Positions 8,373-17,588 are shown, numbered from the stretch's first letter. The stretch is DNA of 64,000 bases from Larkinella rosea (GCF_003858635.1 NZ_RQJO01000008.1:1488001-1552000), one strand, 5' to 3'. Notes: generated by a model not told the origin, from the sequence alone. Made by a program: numbers and translations.

Positions 8373-9596
8373 ATGATCAGTAGAAGAAAAATCCTCAAAC
8401 GGTTATCGACCATGCCGCTGCTGGGCGGATTGGTAGGCAGTACAGCGCCGTTGCAATCAGCCCTGGCCGCAACCACCTCGCTGGCTCCCCGAAACCTGGT
8501 GAAAGAGCTGGGAATCAGAACGTTCATCAATGCCGCCGGAACCTACACCGCCATGACGGGTTCGCTGATGCAGGACGAGGTGATGGAAACCATTCAGGCG
8601 GCTTCCAAAGAATTCATGATGCTCGACGATGTGCAGACTAAAGTCGGGGAGAAAATTGCCGCGTTGGTTCACGCCGAATCGGCGGTGGTAACGGCGGGCT
8701 GTTTCTCGGCCATGACACTCGGTCTGGCGGGTGTGCTGACCGGCATGGATCAGAAGAAAGTGGAAGCGCTGCCGCAACTGGAAGGCACCGGCATGAAATC
8801 CGAAGTGATCGTTCAGAAAGGCCACAACGTCGGGTATTCGCACGCCCTGACCAATACGGGCTGCAAGATGGTTTTTGTCGAAACCGTCGAGGAAGTCGAA
8901 AAAGCCATCAACGAAAAAACCGCTCTGATGTGGTTTCTGAACATCCAGTCGGATCAGGGCAAAATCATGCACCAGGAGTGGGTGAATCTGGCGAAGAAAC
9001 ACAACATCCCGACCATGATCGACATTGCCGCCGATGTGCCGCCGGTCGAAAACCTCTGGAAATTCCACGAAATGGGCTTTGATCTGGTGTGCGTTTCGGG
9101 CGGAAAAGCCATGCGCGGGCCGCAAAGCGCCGGGATTCTGATGGGCAAAAAACACCTGATTGCCGCTGCCCGGCTGAGCATGCCGCCCCGTGGTTCAACG
9201 ATCGGTCGCGGGATGAAAGTAAATAAGGAAGAAATTCTGGGCATGTACGTCGCGCTCGAAAAATTCGTCGGTCAGGATCAGCAGAAGGAATGGAAAATGT
9301 GGGAAGACCGCGTGGCGCATATTTCCGATACCGTTAAAAAAGTCAATGGCGTTTCGGTGGAAACCTTCCGGCCCGAACTGGGCAATCACACGCCGACCCT
9401 GCGAATCAAGTGGGAACCCGCCAAAATCAATCTGACGACGAAAGCCCTGCAGGAAAACCTGCGCAACGGCGATCCGTCGATTGAAGTTGTGGGTGAACAG
9501 GGCGGTATCAGCCTGACCACCTGGATGTTGAAGCCGGGTCAGGAGAAGATTGTCGCAACCCGATTAAAGGAAGAACTCACGAAAGCGTCGGTCTGA
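8373..9596 (+). CDS. Tat-exported SelA-like PLP-dependent enzyme, copy 1
   Basis: 407 aa, fold type I. The leader SRRKILKRL (residues 3-11) then a hydrophobic run to about A33 is a twin-arginine-type signal, unusual for a PLP enzyme. The domain resembles the selenocysteine synthase-like family that includes D-glucosaminate-6-phosphate ammonia-lyase. The predicted Schiff-base lysine is K245 in SGGKAMRGPQSAG and the pyridine-N aspartate is D217 in MIDIAADVPP. The reaction is probably ammonia elimination or a related step, but the substrate is unknown. The amidohydrolase gene follows after 27 bp. Members of these two families (SelA-like plus cog3964 amidohydrolase) are neighbours in other bacteria too. 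A second copy lies at 14894. Confidence 0.9.
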   Translation: MISRRKILKRLSTMPLLGGLVGSTAPLQSALAATTSLAPRNLVKELGIRTFINAAGTYTAMTGSLMQDEVMETIQAASKEFMMLDDVQTKVGEKIAALVHAESAVVTAGCFSAMTLGLAGVLTGMDQKKVEALPQLEGTGMKSEVIVQKGHNVGYSHALTNTGCKMVFVETVEEVEKAINEKTALMWFLNIQSDQGKIMHQEWVNLAKKHNIPTMIDIAADVPPVENLWKFHEMGFDLVCVSGGKAMRGPQSAGILMGKKHLIAAARLSMPPRGSTIGRGMKVNKEEILGMYVALEKFVGQDQQKEWKMWEDRVAHISDTVKKVNGVSVETFRPELGNHTPTLRIKWEPAKINLTTKALQENLRNGDPSIEVVGEQGGISLTTWMLKPGQEKIVATRLKEELTKASV

Positions 9597-9623
9597 TTTT
9601 AGTTGCTTATTACTCCTAAACCC

Positions 9624-10871
9624 ATGCGAAAACTGTATTTTTTAGTCTTGCTGATCGGTTGTATCGGGGGGACGCTTCGTGCCCAGACCTATAGCATCGT
9701 CATCAAGGGCGGGCAGGTGATCGACCCGAAAAACAACCTCAACGAAGTGCTGGATGTGGCCATTACCGACGGTAAAATCGTGCAGGTCGCCAAAAACATC
9801 GACGCCAGTAAGGCCAAGCAGGTGGTCAATGCCAAAGGCATGCTGGTGACACCCGGCCTGATCGACATCCACGGCCACGTTTTTTACGGCACCGAACCGA
9901 ATCACTACCTGAGTAACGGCCTGACGGCGGTTTCGCCCGACGGTTTTACGTTCCGCGTGGGCGTTACCACCATCGTTGATGCGGGTGGAGCAGGTTGGCA
10001 GTCGTTTCCGGCTTTCAAGAAAAATATCATTTTCTCGTCAAAAACGCGGGTTCTTTCGCTGCTCAACATTGTTGGCGAAGGCATGCGGGGCGGCAACTGG
10101 GAACAGGACACGACCGACATGGACCCGAAAATGGCGGCTGCCATGGCACTCGGAAATGCGAACGATGTGGTCGGTTTCAAAGTTGCACACTACATGGGTG
10201 GCACCTGGACGCCCGTCGACCGGGCCGTGGAAGCCGGGAAACTGGCGAATATGCCGGTAATGGTCGACTTCGGGATGCACAATCCGCCGTTGTCGCTCGA
10301 GCAACTGTTCCTGAAACACCTCCGCCCCGGCGACATTTTCACCCACACCTATACCTTGCTGGACGACAATGTTCGCGAAACGATTGTGGACGAAGCCACC
10401 GGGAAAGTAAAACCGTTTGTCTGGGAAGCCCGCAAACGGGGCATTGTTTTCGACGTGGGCTACGGGGGCGCCAGCTTCAATTATTCGCAGGCCATTCCCG
10501 CCGTCAAAGCCGGTTTTTTGCCGACTACGATCAGCACCGATTTGCACACCGGCAGCATGAACGGTTCGATGAAAGACCTCCTGAGCATCATGTCCAAATT
10601 CGTCGGGATGGGCGAGTCGGTGCCGGATGTGATCAAAGCCAGTACCTGGACGCCCGCGCAGGTGATCAAGCGCGAAATGCTGGGGCATATCTCGGTTGGA
10701 GCCATCGCCGATGTGGCCATTCTAACGATGCGGGAGGGTAATTTTGGCTTCTACGACAAAACCGGATACCGGGTGGAAGGCAAGAAAAAATTTGAATGCG
10801 AAATGACCATCAAAGGCGGTCGGATTGTGTACGATCTCAACGGCATTGCCAATCCGCTGGTCGTGCGGTAA
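9624..10871 (+). CDS. Exported cog3964-type amidohydrolase/deacylase, copy 1
   Basis: 415 aa from the ATG at 9624 (the TTG at 9603 would only add residues before a clear signal peptide ending LRAQ). Amidohydrolase-superfamily landmarks: HxH (H83, H85) in LIDIHGHVF, K186 in GFKVAHY as the likely carboxylated lysine, H241 in IFTHTY, and D306 with H308 in STDLHTGS. The strand-5 histidine expected in binuclear members seems to be replaced (PVMVDFG, D215). Characterised cog3964 relatives deacetylate small N- or O-acetyl compounds; older databases call them dihydroorotase or adenine deaminase. It acts in the periplasm with the PLP enzyme just upstream. A duplicate is at 16159. Confidence 0.9.
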   Translation: MRKLYFLVLLIGCIGGTLRAQTYSIVIKGGQVIDPKNNLNEVLDVAITDGKIVQVAKNIDASKAKQVVNAKGMLVTPGLIDIHGHVFYGTEPNHYLSNGLTAVSPDGFTFRVGVTTIVDAGGAGWQSFPAFKKNIIFSSKTRVLSLLNIVGEGMRGGNWEQDTTDMDPKMAAAMALGNANDVVGFKVAHYMGGTWTPVDRAVEAGKLANMPVMVDFGMHNPPLSLEQLFLKHLRPGDIFTHTYTLLDDNVRETIVDEATGKVKPFVWEARKRGIVFDVGYGGASFNYSQAIPAVKAGFLPTTISTDLHTGSMNGSMKDLLSIMSKFVGMGESVPDVIKASTWTPAQVIKREMLGHISVGAIADVAILTMREGNFGFYDKTGYRVEGKKKFECEMTIKGGRIVYDLNGIANPLVVR

Positions 10872-10938
10872 AGAGTAAAGAATCGAGACAAAAGAGGTGA
10901 GATAATAAACAATCGAAGTCATTGGAATTTGTCTCACG

Positions 10939-10977
10939 TCTCTTGTCTTATTTCTCTTGTCTTATTTCTCTTGTCTA
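10939..10977. repeat. 14-bp tandem repeat, 2.8 units
   Basis: The unit TCTCTTGTCTTATT is repeated head to tail nearly three times. Upstream, around 10885-10905, a loosely complementary AGACAAAAGAG segment could pair with it. It lies between the amidohydrolase gene and the propeller-cytochrome gene. Confidence 0.75.
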
Positions 10978-11002
10978 TTAAAACCTAACTCGAACGTTTT
11001 AA

Positions 11003-12760
11003 ATGTCGAAATTCTACACGAAAAGCTGTCTGCTAATTCTGCTGGCTGCTGTTGGATTTACGCAGCGGGATTCCCAAAACAACCTGCCGGCCCGGACGGC
11101 GGAAAATGGCGGACTGTTTCTGCCCGAAGGCTTTGAAGCGACTGTCGTGGTCGACAGTCTGGCGGGTCGGGCGCGGCACCTGGCCGTCAACGACAACGGC
11201 GATATTTACGTCAAAGCGCGGTTTGTGCGCGATAAGGACGAGTCGGTAATCGCCTTGCGCGATACCAATGGCGACGGTCGGGCCGACATCATCAAACGGT
11301 TTGGCGGTCTATCGCGCGAGCGGGCGTACGGAACGGCGATGCGGATTCACAACGGCTACCTGTATTTCAGTTCCGAACTGATCGTGTATCGCTACAAACT
11401 GACGCCCGGCCAACTGGTTCCGGAAGGTCCGGCGGAGGTGATTCTGACCGACGACCACGCCCACGGCATGCACGAGCACATCACCAAACCGGTTGCGTTC
11501 GACAACAAAGGCTACATGTATGTGCCGTTCGGGGCCGGTTCCAACGCGTGTCAGGAGAAAAACCGCATTCCGAGTTCGCCGGGTCTGAATCCCTGCGGCT
11601 TGCTCGCCGACCACGGCGGCATCTGGCGGTTCGATGCCAACAAAGCGGGGCAGACCCAAAAAGACGGGAAGCTATTTGCCACCGGATTGCGAAGCATTGT
11701 GGCGCTGGACTGGAATCCGGTCGATCAAACGCTCTATACCGTCGGACACGGCCGCGACGATTTTCTGATGTTATGGTCGCATTTGTACACACCCTGGCAA
11801 AGCGCCGTGTTGCCCTCCGAAGAGTTTTTGCGGGTGAAAGAAGGGATGGACGCGGGCTGGCCGTATTATTACTACGACCAGATTCAGAAGAAAAAGCTCC
11901 TGAATCCCGAATACGGTGGCGATGGCAAAAAGCAGGGCAAAGGCGCTGAGTATGAGCAGCCCATCATCGGTTTTCCGGCGCACTGGGCACCCAACGACCT
12001 CGTGTTTTACCAGGGAACCGGTGCCAAAAACGGTTTTCCGGCGCATTACAAAAACGGCGCTTTCATTGCTTTCCACGGTTCGACCAACCGCGCACCTTAT
12101 CCGCAGGCCGGTTATTTCATCGGTTTTGTTCCCGACAAAAACGGCTCACCATCCACCGATTGGGAGGTGTTTGCCGACGGTTTTGCGGGGGTCGATCCCG
12201 TCGTGAACGTAAGCGATGCGGTGTATCGGCCGATGGGGATTGCAATGGGACCCGATGGGTCGCTGTATATCGCCGAAACCGAAAAAGGCAAAATCTGGAA
12301 GATTACGTACAAAGGCGATAAGTCGAAATTTGGATCGGCGCAACTGGCGCAGATGGAAAAACGGAAGACGATGTCGACCATCCGGACGCCGGACCAAATT
12401 GCCGACAACCTGGACAAGGACAAACCGGTGATGGGCAGTAAAGTCTACGCCGTGTATTGTGCCGCCTGCCACCAGCGCAACGGTCGGGGCGACTCGCAGC
12501 GGTTTCCACCCCTGGCCGATTCCGAATGGGTTTTGGGCGACAAAAACCGCCTGATCGAAGTGCTTTTAAAAGGACTCGACGGACCGATTGAAGTGAAAGG
12601 CCAGTCGTACAACAACGTGATGCCGCAACACGACTTTCTGAAGAACGAAGACATCGCGGAGGTGCTGACGTTTGTCCGGCAAAACTTCGGCAATTCAGCC
12701 ACTGCCATTACGGCGGATGAGGTGGGTGCCGTTCGGAAGACGGTTAAAAAGAAGAAATAA
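11003..12760 (+). CDS. Sorbosone-dehydrogenase-like propeller fused to cytochrome c
   Basis: 585 aa, with a signal peptide of about 20 residues. Residues 35-440 form a six-bladed beta-propeller of the soluble glucose/sorbosone dehydrogenase type (LPEGFEATVVVDSLAG, MRIHNGYLYFSSE, ADHGGIWRFDANK, GLRSIVALDWNP, PMGIAMGPDGSLYIAETEKGKIWKI). A class I cytochrome c domain follows with heme motif C486-AA-C489-H490 (YCAACHQRNGRGD) and NNVMPQHDFL holding the probable axial Met. Such fusions oxidise sugars or alcohols in the periplasm, probably with PQQ, and hand electrons to the respiratory chain. Substrate and cofactor are inferred. The C terminus is a Lys-rich tail. Confidence 0.88.
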   Translation: MSKFYTKSCLLILLAAVGFTQRDSQNNLPARTAENGGLFLPEGFEATVVVDSLAGRARHLAVNDNGDIYVKARFVRDKDESVIALRDTNGDGRADIIKRFGGLSRERAYGTAMRIHNGYLYFSSELIVYRYKLTPGQLVPEGPAEVILTDDHAHGMHEHITKPVAFDNKGYMYVPFGAGSNACQEKNRIPSSPGLNPCGLLADHGGIWRFDANKAGQTQKDGKLFATGLRSIVALDWNPVDQTLYTVGHGRDDFLMLWSHLYTPWQSAVLPSEEFLRVKEGMDAGWPYYYYDQIQKKKLLNPEYGGDGKKQGKGAEYEQPIIGFPAHWAPNDLVFYQGTGAKNGFPAHYKNGAFIAFHGSTNRAPYPQAGYFIGFVPDKNGSPSTDWEVFADGFAGVDPVVNVSDAVYRPMGIAMGPDGSLYIAETEKGKIWKITYKGDKSKFGSAQLAQMEKRKTMSTIRTPDQIADNLDKDKPVMGSKVYAVYCAACHQRNGRGDSQRFPPLADSEWVLGDKNRLIEVLLKGLDGPIEVKGQSYNNVMPQHDFLKNEDIAEVLTFVRQNFGNSATAITADEVGAVRKTVKKKK

Positions 12761-12792
12761 ACAGAAAAAAGATCGGTACGGAAAATTACCAG

Positions 12793-12933
12793 CCCACGGT
12801 TTCAACCGTGGGTTCGCGGAAAACACCGGATCATTCCAACCGTTTTAACGGTTTTGATTGCCGAAAACCGTTAAAACGGTTTCAGGAGTTTCGGGTACTT
12901 ATTTCATTTGAAACCCACGGTTTAAACCGTGGG
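12793..12933. repeat. Palindromic element, CCCACGG/AAACCG family, copy 1
   Basis: Four hairpin units in nested order. The outer ones are CCCACGGTTTCAACCGTGGG (12793-12812) and CCCACGGTTTAAACCGTGGG (12914-12933); the inner ones are AACCGTTTTAACGGTT (12838-12853) and AAACCGTTAAAACGGTTT (12865-12882). The outer units can also pair with each other to fold the whole 141 bp. The same design, with the same ATTACCAG left flank, recurs at 60340-60482. Confidence 0.88.
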
Positions 12934-12977
12934 CTATTAATTTAAAATAAACAGCCTATTATTTTTAGTTTCAATTT

Positions 12978-13418
12978 ATGCATTTGTTTAGACGATATCC
13001 TGTCGGTCTTTTAATCCTGGGTTTGATTGGCATTATGGGTTTTACTCATAACCTCAAAACCGATGACCCCAAACCGGAAAGATGGAAAGCCCCGGTTTGG
13101 GCCGATACGCTGAAAAGCCACTTCCCGACGGAGCCGCTGACGCTGGCGCAGGGCGAAGAATTATTCATGGAATATTGTTCGTCCTGCCACGGCGAAACCG
13201 GTTTTGGCGACGGTGCTGCGGGTCGTTCACTGGGATCAAAACCGGCCAACTTCCATGACCCCGAAGTAACGAAGCAAACGGATGGAGCTTTGTTCTGGAA
13301 ACTGTCGAACGGGCGCGGAAATATGCCGCCTTTTAAAGACGTTTTTTCGGAAGAACAACGCTGGCAGCTGGTCGCCTTTCTGCGCAAATTAAATACAACG
13401 AAGACCGATACGAAATGA
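12978..13418 (+). CDS. Small c-type cytochrome
   Basis: 146 aa. An N-terminal hydrophobic segment (about 8-22) acts as signal or anchor. The single heme motif is C67-SS-C70-H71 in MEYCSSCHGETGFGDG, and NGRGNMPPF supplies the probable axial methionine. It is a monoheme class I cytochrome c of the periplasm. Its stop overlaps the start of the next propeller gene (ATGA, 13415-13418), so the two are translationally coupled, and the cytochrome is probably the electron acceptor for that propeller protein (inference from context). Confidence 0.92.
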   Translation: MHLFRRYPVGLLILGLIGIMGFTHNLKTDDPKPERWKAPVWADTLKSHFPTEPLTLAQGEELFMEYCSSCHGETGFGDGAAGRSLGSKPANFHDPEVTKQTDGALFWKLSNGRGNMPPFKDVFSEEQRWQLVAFLRKLNTTKTDTK

Positions 13419-14869
13419 ACCCGTTAAACGCATTTTTTGGAAAAATAAACCGGTTGCTTATCGTGATTTGCTGCCCGGTTTTAGCCGTTGCGCAAAGCCC
13501 GGATGCAAAACCACCGGTTCCGCCGATGGCCCTGCGGCCGGATATCAAGGTGGAACACTACATGGCCGTCGGTCCCGAAGCCGTGCGGCTGATTCAACAT
13601 CCGGTTTCCGGTGAAATGTATTACACCACGTTTACCGGTGATGTGTTCCGAATCAAGACGGCAGAGGGGCAGCCGCCGGTGGCGGAGAAGGTTTTTTCGG
13701 CGGAAGATCACGGCATTACGCGCTTGCAGGGAGCAGCATTTCTGAAAAATACGCTGTTTCTGGCCGGTAACATCAGCGTCAACAACAACAAGGGAACGAA
13801 GGGCCGGATGGTCCGCTACGACCTGGCGTCGGGCGAAAAACCGGAGATGACGGTCGTGTTCAACACCGTTGAATACGGCACGAACAAAACTACCTTTGAT
13901 CACGGCTGGAATGCGCTCGAGGTAAGCCCGGATGGGAAATACATTTACGTCAATACCGGCGCGCGGACCGATCACGGTGAGGTGCAGGACAATGGTGGCG
14001 TGTATCCGAATGCGCGGGATAATGCCCTGACAGCCCGCATTTTCCGGTTTCCGGTCGATGCGAAAAACCTGGAGCTGGCGAATGATGAAGCCAAACTACG
14101 GGCGGCCGGATACGTTTACGCCGAAGGAATCCGGAATGCGTACGACATGGCTTTTGACGCGGATGGAAAGCTGTTTGCGGTTTCCAATTCGGGCGATTAC
14201 GACCACGCCGAAGACATGTTCTGGATCCGGCAGGGGCATCATTACGGTTTTCCGTGGGTGATGGGCGGCATCGATAATCCGCAGCAAAATCCCGACTGGC
14301 AGCCCGACCCGGAAAAAGATCCGTTTATGAGCAAGTTCGCCCACGCATGGCTGATGCGGTATTTCCGGAACGACCCCGATTTTCCGAAAAAACCGGCGGG
14401 TGTCAAGTTTACCGGCCCGGTTTTGAATATGGGCCCCGATGCCAACGAATACCGGGAACTGAAAACCGGTGTCGTCATGGACGGTGATTCAACGGGCGTT
14501 GGCGTTGGAACCTTTAATGCGCACAGCTCACCGCTGGCTTTGTTTTTTGATACCAAAAAAGTGCTGGCCGATGAATTTAAAGGCGATGGTTTTGTCATTC
14601 GCTACGCCGGTCCGCGACGCGGTTCAACCCTCATCAACCCGCTCAAAAAACAGGGCCGGGACTTATTACATCTTGATTTAGCTTACAACAAAAGCACGGA
14701 TAATTATACGGTCAAAACCACCCGAATTGTCGACGGTTTTACGGAGCCAACGGATGCGTTACTGGTGGATAATACTGTCTATATTATTGAATACGGCGGC
14801 AAGGGCGGCAACATCTGGAAGATTACGTTACCCGCCGATCCGAAAGCCACGAAGAAGAAACGTAAGTAG
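13415..14869 (+). CDS. Exported sugar-dehydrogenase-like beta-propeller protein
   Basis: 484 aa. Signal peptide to about AVAQ (residue 27). The body is a glucose/sorbosone dehydrogenase-type propeller: FDHGWNALEVSPDGKYIYVNTGARTDHG, YAEGIRNAYDMAFDADGKLFAVSNSGD, WIRQGHHYGFPWVMGG, TGVGVGTFNAHSSPLALFF and DALLVDNTVYIIEYGGKGGNIWKI. There is no heme motif of its own; the coupled cytochrome upstream would take the electrons. The conserved HG and GxRN segments fit the PQQ-site architecture of soluble aldose dehydrogenases, but cofactor and substrate are not proven. The C terminus is Lys/Arg-rich. The second PLP enzyme gene follows after 24 bp. Confidence 0.85.
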   Translation: MNPLNAFFGKINRLLIVICCPVLAVAQSPDAKPPVPPMALRPDIKVEHYMAVGPEAVRLIQHPVSGEMYYTTFTGDVFRIKTAEGQPPVAEKVFSAEDHGITRLQGAAFLKNTLFLAGNISVNNNKGTKGRMVRYDLASGEKPEMTVVFNTVEYGTNKTTFDHGWNALEVSPDGKYIYVNTGARTDHGEVQDNGGVYPNARDNALTARIFRFPVDAKNLELANDEAKLRAAGYVYAEGIRNAYDMAFDADGKLFAVSNSGDYDHAEDMFWIRQGHHYGFPWVMGGIDNPQQNPDWQPDPEKDPFMSKFAHAWLMRYFRNDPDFPKKPAGVKFTGPVLNMGPDANEYRELKTGVVMDGDSTGVGVGTFNAHSSPLALFFDTKKVLADEFKGDGFVIRYAGPRRGSTLINPLKKQGRDLLHLDLAYNKSTDNYTVKTTRIVDGFTEPTDALLVDNTVYIIEYGGKGGNIWKITLPADPKATKKKRK

Positions 14870-14893
14870 TCAAACCAATCGATTAAAAACCGT

Positions 14894-16111
14894 ATGTTAA
14901 GCAGAAGAAAACTCATCAAACGCCTGTCGAGTGTCCCTCTTTTGGGCGGATTGGTTGGCGGACTGCCCTTATCGTCCGAAGCCGCTGCAATGTCGGCTCC
15001 CAAGCGCGATCTGTTCAAAGAACTCGGTGTTCGGACGTTCATCAATGCCGCCGGAACACTGACTTACATGACGGGCTCGCTGATGCACGACGAAGTGCTC
15101 GAAGCCATCAATTATGCCTCGAAAGAGTTCTGTCTGCTCGACGAACTGGAGGACAAGGTCGGGGAGAAGATCGCCAAACTGGTGCATTCAGAAGCCGCCG
15201 TCGTGACGTCGGGCGCGTTCTCCGGGATGACGCTGGGCCTGGCCGGGATTCTGACGGGCATGGACCAGAAAAAAATCGAAGCGTTGCCGCACCTGGAAGG
15301 CACCGGCATGAAATCCGAAGTGATTTGTCAGAAAGGCCACGAAATCGTTTACAACCACGCGCTGATCAATACCGGCTGCAAGATGGTCTACATCGAAACC
15401 GTCGAGGAACTGGAAAAGGCCATTAACGAAAAAACCGCCCTGCTGCATTTTCTGCACATCCAGTCGGACAAGGGCAAGATCATGCACGAGGAGTGGGTGG
15501 CGCTGGGCAAAAAACACAACATCCCGACTTCCATCGACATTGCCGCCGACGTGCCGCCGGTCGAAAACCTGTATAAATTCAACGATATGGGTTTCAGTTT
15601 TGTGGTTGTATCGGGTGGAAAAGCGATGCGCGGACCGCAAAGTGCCGGTTTGCTGATGGGTAAAAAAGACATCATTGCGGCTGCCCGGCAACACATGCCC
15701 CCGCGCGGCTACAACATCGGTCGCGGGATGAAGGTGAACAAGGAGGAAATTCTGGGGATGTATGTCGCGGTCGAGAAGTTTCTGGCGCAGGATTTTGCCA
15801 AAACCTGGAAAGGCTGGGAAGAAGGTGTTGCGCACGTGGAAAGCACGGTGAAAACCGTTAACGGTGTGAAAACCGAAGTCCGCGTGAATCCGTTGGGCAA
15901 CCATACCCCGTCACTGCGCATTTCCTGGGATCCGGCGGTTTTGAAAGTGACCGGAAAACAGGTTCAGGAAGCGTTGCGGGCGGGCGATCCGTCCATTGAA
16001 GTGGGCGGAGGTGGTCCCAGCAGCATCGGCGTGACGGTCTGGATGCTGAAACCGGGTCAGGAAAAAATCGTCGCGAAACGGATCAAAGAGGAACTTTCGA
16101 AGGCGGTTTGA
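14894..16111 (+). CDS. Tat-exported SelA-like PLP-dependent enzyme, copy 2
   Basis: 405 aa. A close paralogue of the 8373 gene along its whole length, with long identical blocks such as SGGKAMRGPQSAG, IGRGMKVNKEEILGMYVA and DIAADVPPVENL. The leader is SRRKLIKRL at residues 3-11, again twin-arginine-like. The predicted lysine is K243 and the cofactor-binding aspartate D215, so it should be active. It lies between the propeller gene and the second amidohydrolase copy. The two copies may handle related but distinct substrates or form a hetero-oligomer; the sequence does not decide. A proposed reaction is deamination or elimination on an amino acid or sugar-acid substrate. Confidence 0.9.
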   Translation: MLSRRKLIKRLSSVPLLGGLVGGLPLSSEAAAMSAPKRDLFKELGVRTFINAAGTLTYMTGSLMHDEVLEAINYASKEFCLLDELEDKVGEKIAKLVHSEAAVVTSGAFSGMTLGLAGILTGMDQKKIEALPHLEGTGMKSEVICQKGHEIVYNHALINTGCKMVYIETVEELEKAINEKTALLHFLHIQSDKGKIMHEEWVALGKKHNIPTSIDIAADVPPVENLYKFNDMGFSFVVVSGGKAMRGPQSAGLLMGKKDIIAAARQHMPPRGYNIGRGMKVNKEEILGMYVAVEKFLAQDFAKTWKGWEEGVAHVESTVKTVNGVKTEVRVNPLGNHTPSLRISWDPAVLKVTGKQVQEALRAGDPSIEVGGGGPSSIGVTVWMLKPGQEKIVAKRIKEELSKAV

Positions 16112-16158
16112 GGCCGGTAACGAGTCGGATTTGTTATTTCTACCCTAAACTATTCCCC

Positions 16159-17439
16159 ATGAAAAAACCGTTTCTTTTCGTCCTGACCGGCTTGATTGCC
16201 ATCGGTCAGCTCGCCTGGGCGCAGCCGTATCACGTTGTGATCAAGGGTGGCCACGTCATCGACCCCAAAAATAACCTCAACGGCATCATGGATGTGGCGA
16301 TTCTGGACGGCAAAATTGCAAAAGTAGCCAAGGACATCGACGCAACCGGCGCCCGGCAGGTGGTGAAAGCCAAAGGCTTATACGTTACGCCCGGTTTGAT
16401 CGACATCCACACGCACGTTTTTTTCGGAACGAATATGGATCAGACCTACAGCAACGGTCCGAATGCGCTGCCGCCCGACGGTTTTACGTTTCGGAACGGC
16501 GTGACGACCATCGTCGATGCGGGTTGTTCGGGCTGGCGTGATTTTGAAACGTTCAAGAAACAGACCATTGATAAGTCTCAGACGCGGGTGCTGGCGTTGC
16601 TCAACATTGTCGGCAGCGGCATGCGGGGCGGCAAGTTCGAGCAGAACATCGAGGATATGGATTCCAAAGCGACGGCGGAAATGGCCCAGAAATACCCGGA
16701 TCTGGTGGTTGGCGTTAAACTGGCGCACTTCAACGGCCACGACTGGACGCCCACCGACCGCGCCGTGGAAGCCGGAAAATTAGCGAACAAACCGGTGATG
16801 ATCGACTTTGGCGGTAGTAAACCGACGCTTTCCATCGAAGAATTGTACCTGCAACACCTGCGTCCGGGCGACATATTCACCCACTGTTTCGGGCAGTTGG
16901 GCACCCGCGAACCGATTCTGGACGTGACGACCAACAAGATAAAACCGTTCGTTTGGGAAGCGCAGAAGAAAGGAATTATTTTCGACGTCGGCTACGGCGG
17001 CATTAGTTTTGCCTTCTCACAAGCCATTCCGGCCCTGAAAAGCGGTTTTTTTCCGAACACGATCAGCACCGATATTCACACCGGCAGCATGAACAACGCG
17101 ATGAAAGACATGCTGAACGTGATGTCGAAATTTCTGGCGATGGGCATGGACCTGAAAAGCGTCATCAAAGCCAGCACGTACAGCCCGGCGCTGGCGATCA
17201 AACACCCCGAACTCGGTAGCCTGAGCGAAGGCTCGGAAGCGGACGTCGCCATTCTGGACTTGCAGGACGGTAAATTTGCGGTTCGTGACACCGGTTATTT
17301 TGGTTTCTTCGATTACACTGGTCACAAAATTGAAGGCAAACAAAAGCTGACTTGCGAAATGACCATCCGCAAAGGCCGGATCGTCTACGACCTGAACGGC
17401 ATTGCCGACCCGATTGTGGTTCAGCCGCGGGCGCAGTGA
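16159..17439 (+). CDS. Exported cog3964-type amidohydrolase/deacylase, copy 2
   Basis: 426 aa from the ATG at 16159, chosen because it begins a typical signal peptide (MKKPFLFVLTGLIAIGQLAWAQ); the frame is open from 16108 without family sequence. Metal-site residues: H84 and H86 (IDIHTHVF), K187 (VGVKLAH), H242 (IFTHCF), D305 and H307 (STDIHTGS). The strand-5 position again reads PVMIDFG (D216) instead of His. It is paralogous to the 9624 gene, with YFGFFDYTG and GRIVYDLNGIADP near the end. It ends just before a palindromic repeat, after which the symporter gene has its own promoter-like box. Confidence 0.9.
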   Translation: MKKPFLFVLTGLIAIGQLAWAQPYHVVIKGGHVIDPKNNLNGIMDVAILDGKIAKVAKDIDATGARQVVKAKGLYVTPGLIDIHTHVFFGTNMDQTYSNGPNALPPDGFTFRNGVTTIVDAGCSGWRDFETFKKQTIDKSQTRVLALLNIVGSGMRGGKFEQNIEDMDSKATAEMAQKYPDLVVGVKLAHFNGHDWTPTDRAVEAGKLANKPVMIDFGGSKPTLSIEELYLQHLRPGDIFTHCFGQLGTREPILDVTTNKIKPFVWEAQKKGIIFDVGYGGISFAFSQAIPALKSGFFPNTISTDIHTGSMNNAMKDMLNVMSKFLAMGMDLKSVIKASTYSPALAIKHPELGSLSEGSEADVAILDLQDGKFAVRDTGYFGFFDYTGHKIEGKQKLTCEMTIRKGRIVYDLNGIADPIVVQPRAQ

Positions 17440-17446
17440 CGTTGAC

Positions 17447-17534
17447 GTACCCACGGACTTCAGTCCGTGACATTCTCCGGTTTTTCAGCATCATCTGGAA
17501 TAGCTTGGGCTCACGGACTAAAGTCCGTGGGTAC
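17447..17534. repeat. Palindromic element, CCCACGGACT family, copy 1
   Basis: The left arm (17447-17469) holds CCCACGGACTTCAGTCCGTG; the right arm (17511-17534) holds CACGGACTAAAGTCCGTGGG. The two 24-nt arms are inverted copies with one mismatch, each itself a palindrome, around a 40-nt centre. The same family recurs at 63278-63400. Confidence 0.88.
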
Positions 17535-17549
17535 ATCACCGTAAACTGT

Positions 17550-17557
17550 TATATTTG
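17550..17557 (+). promoter_or_regulatory. -7 box TATATTTG before the symporter gene
   Basis: Perfect match to the Bacteroidota TAnnTTTG element, 32 bp before the ATG at 17589. No clear TTTG is seen at the -33 position. Confidence 0.5.
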
Positions 17558-17588
17558 GATGTTTTTCCTAAACCTTTGAAAAATTACC

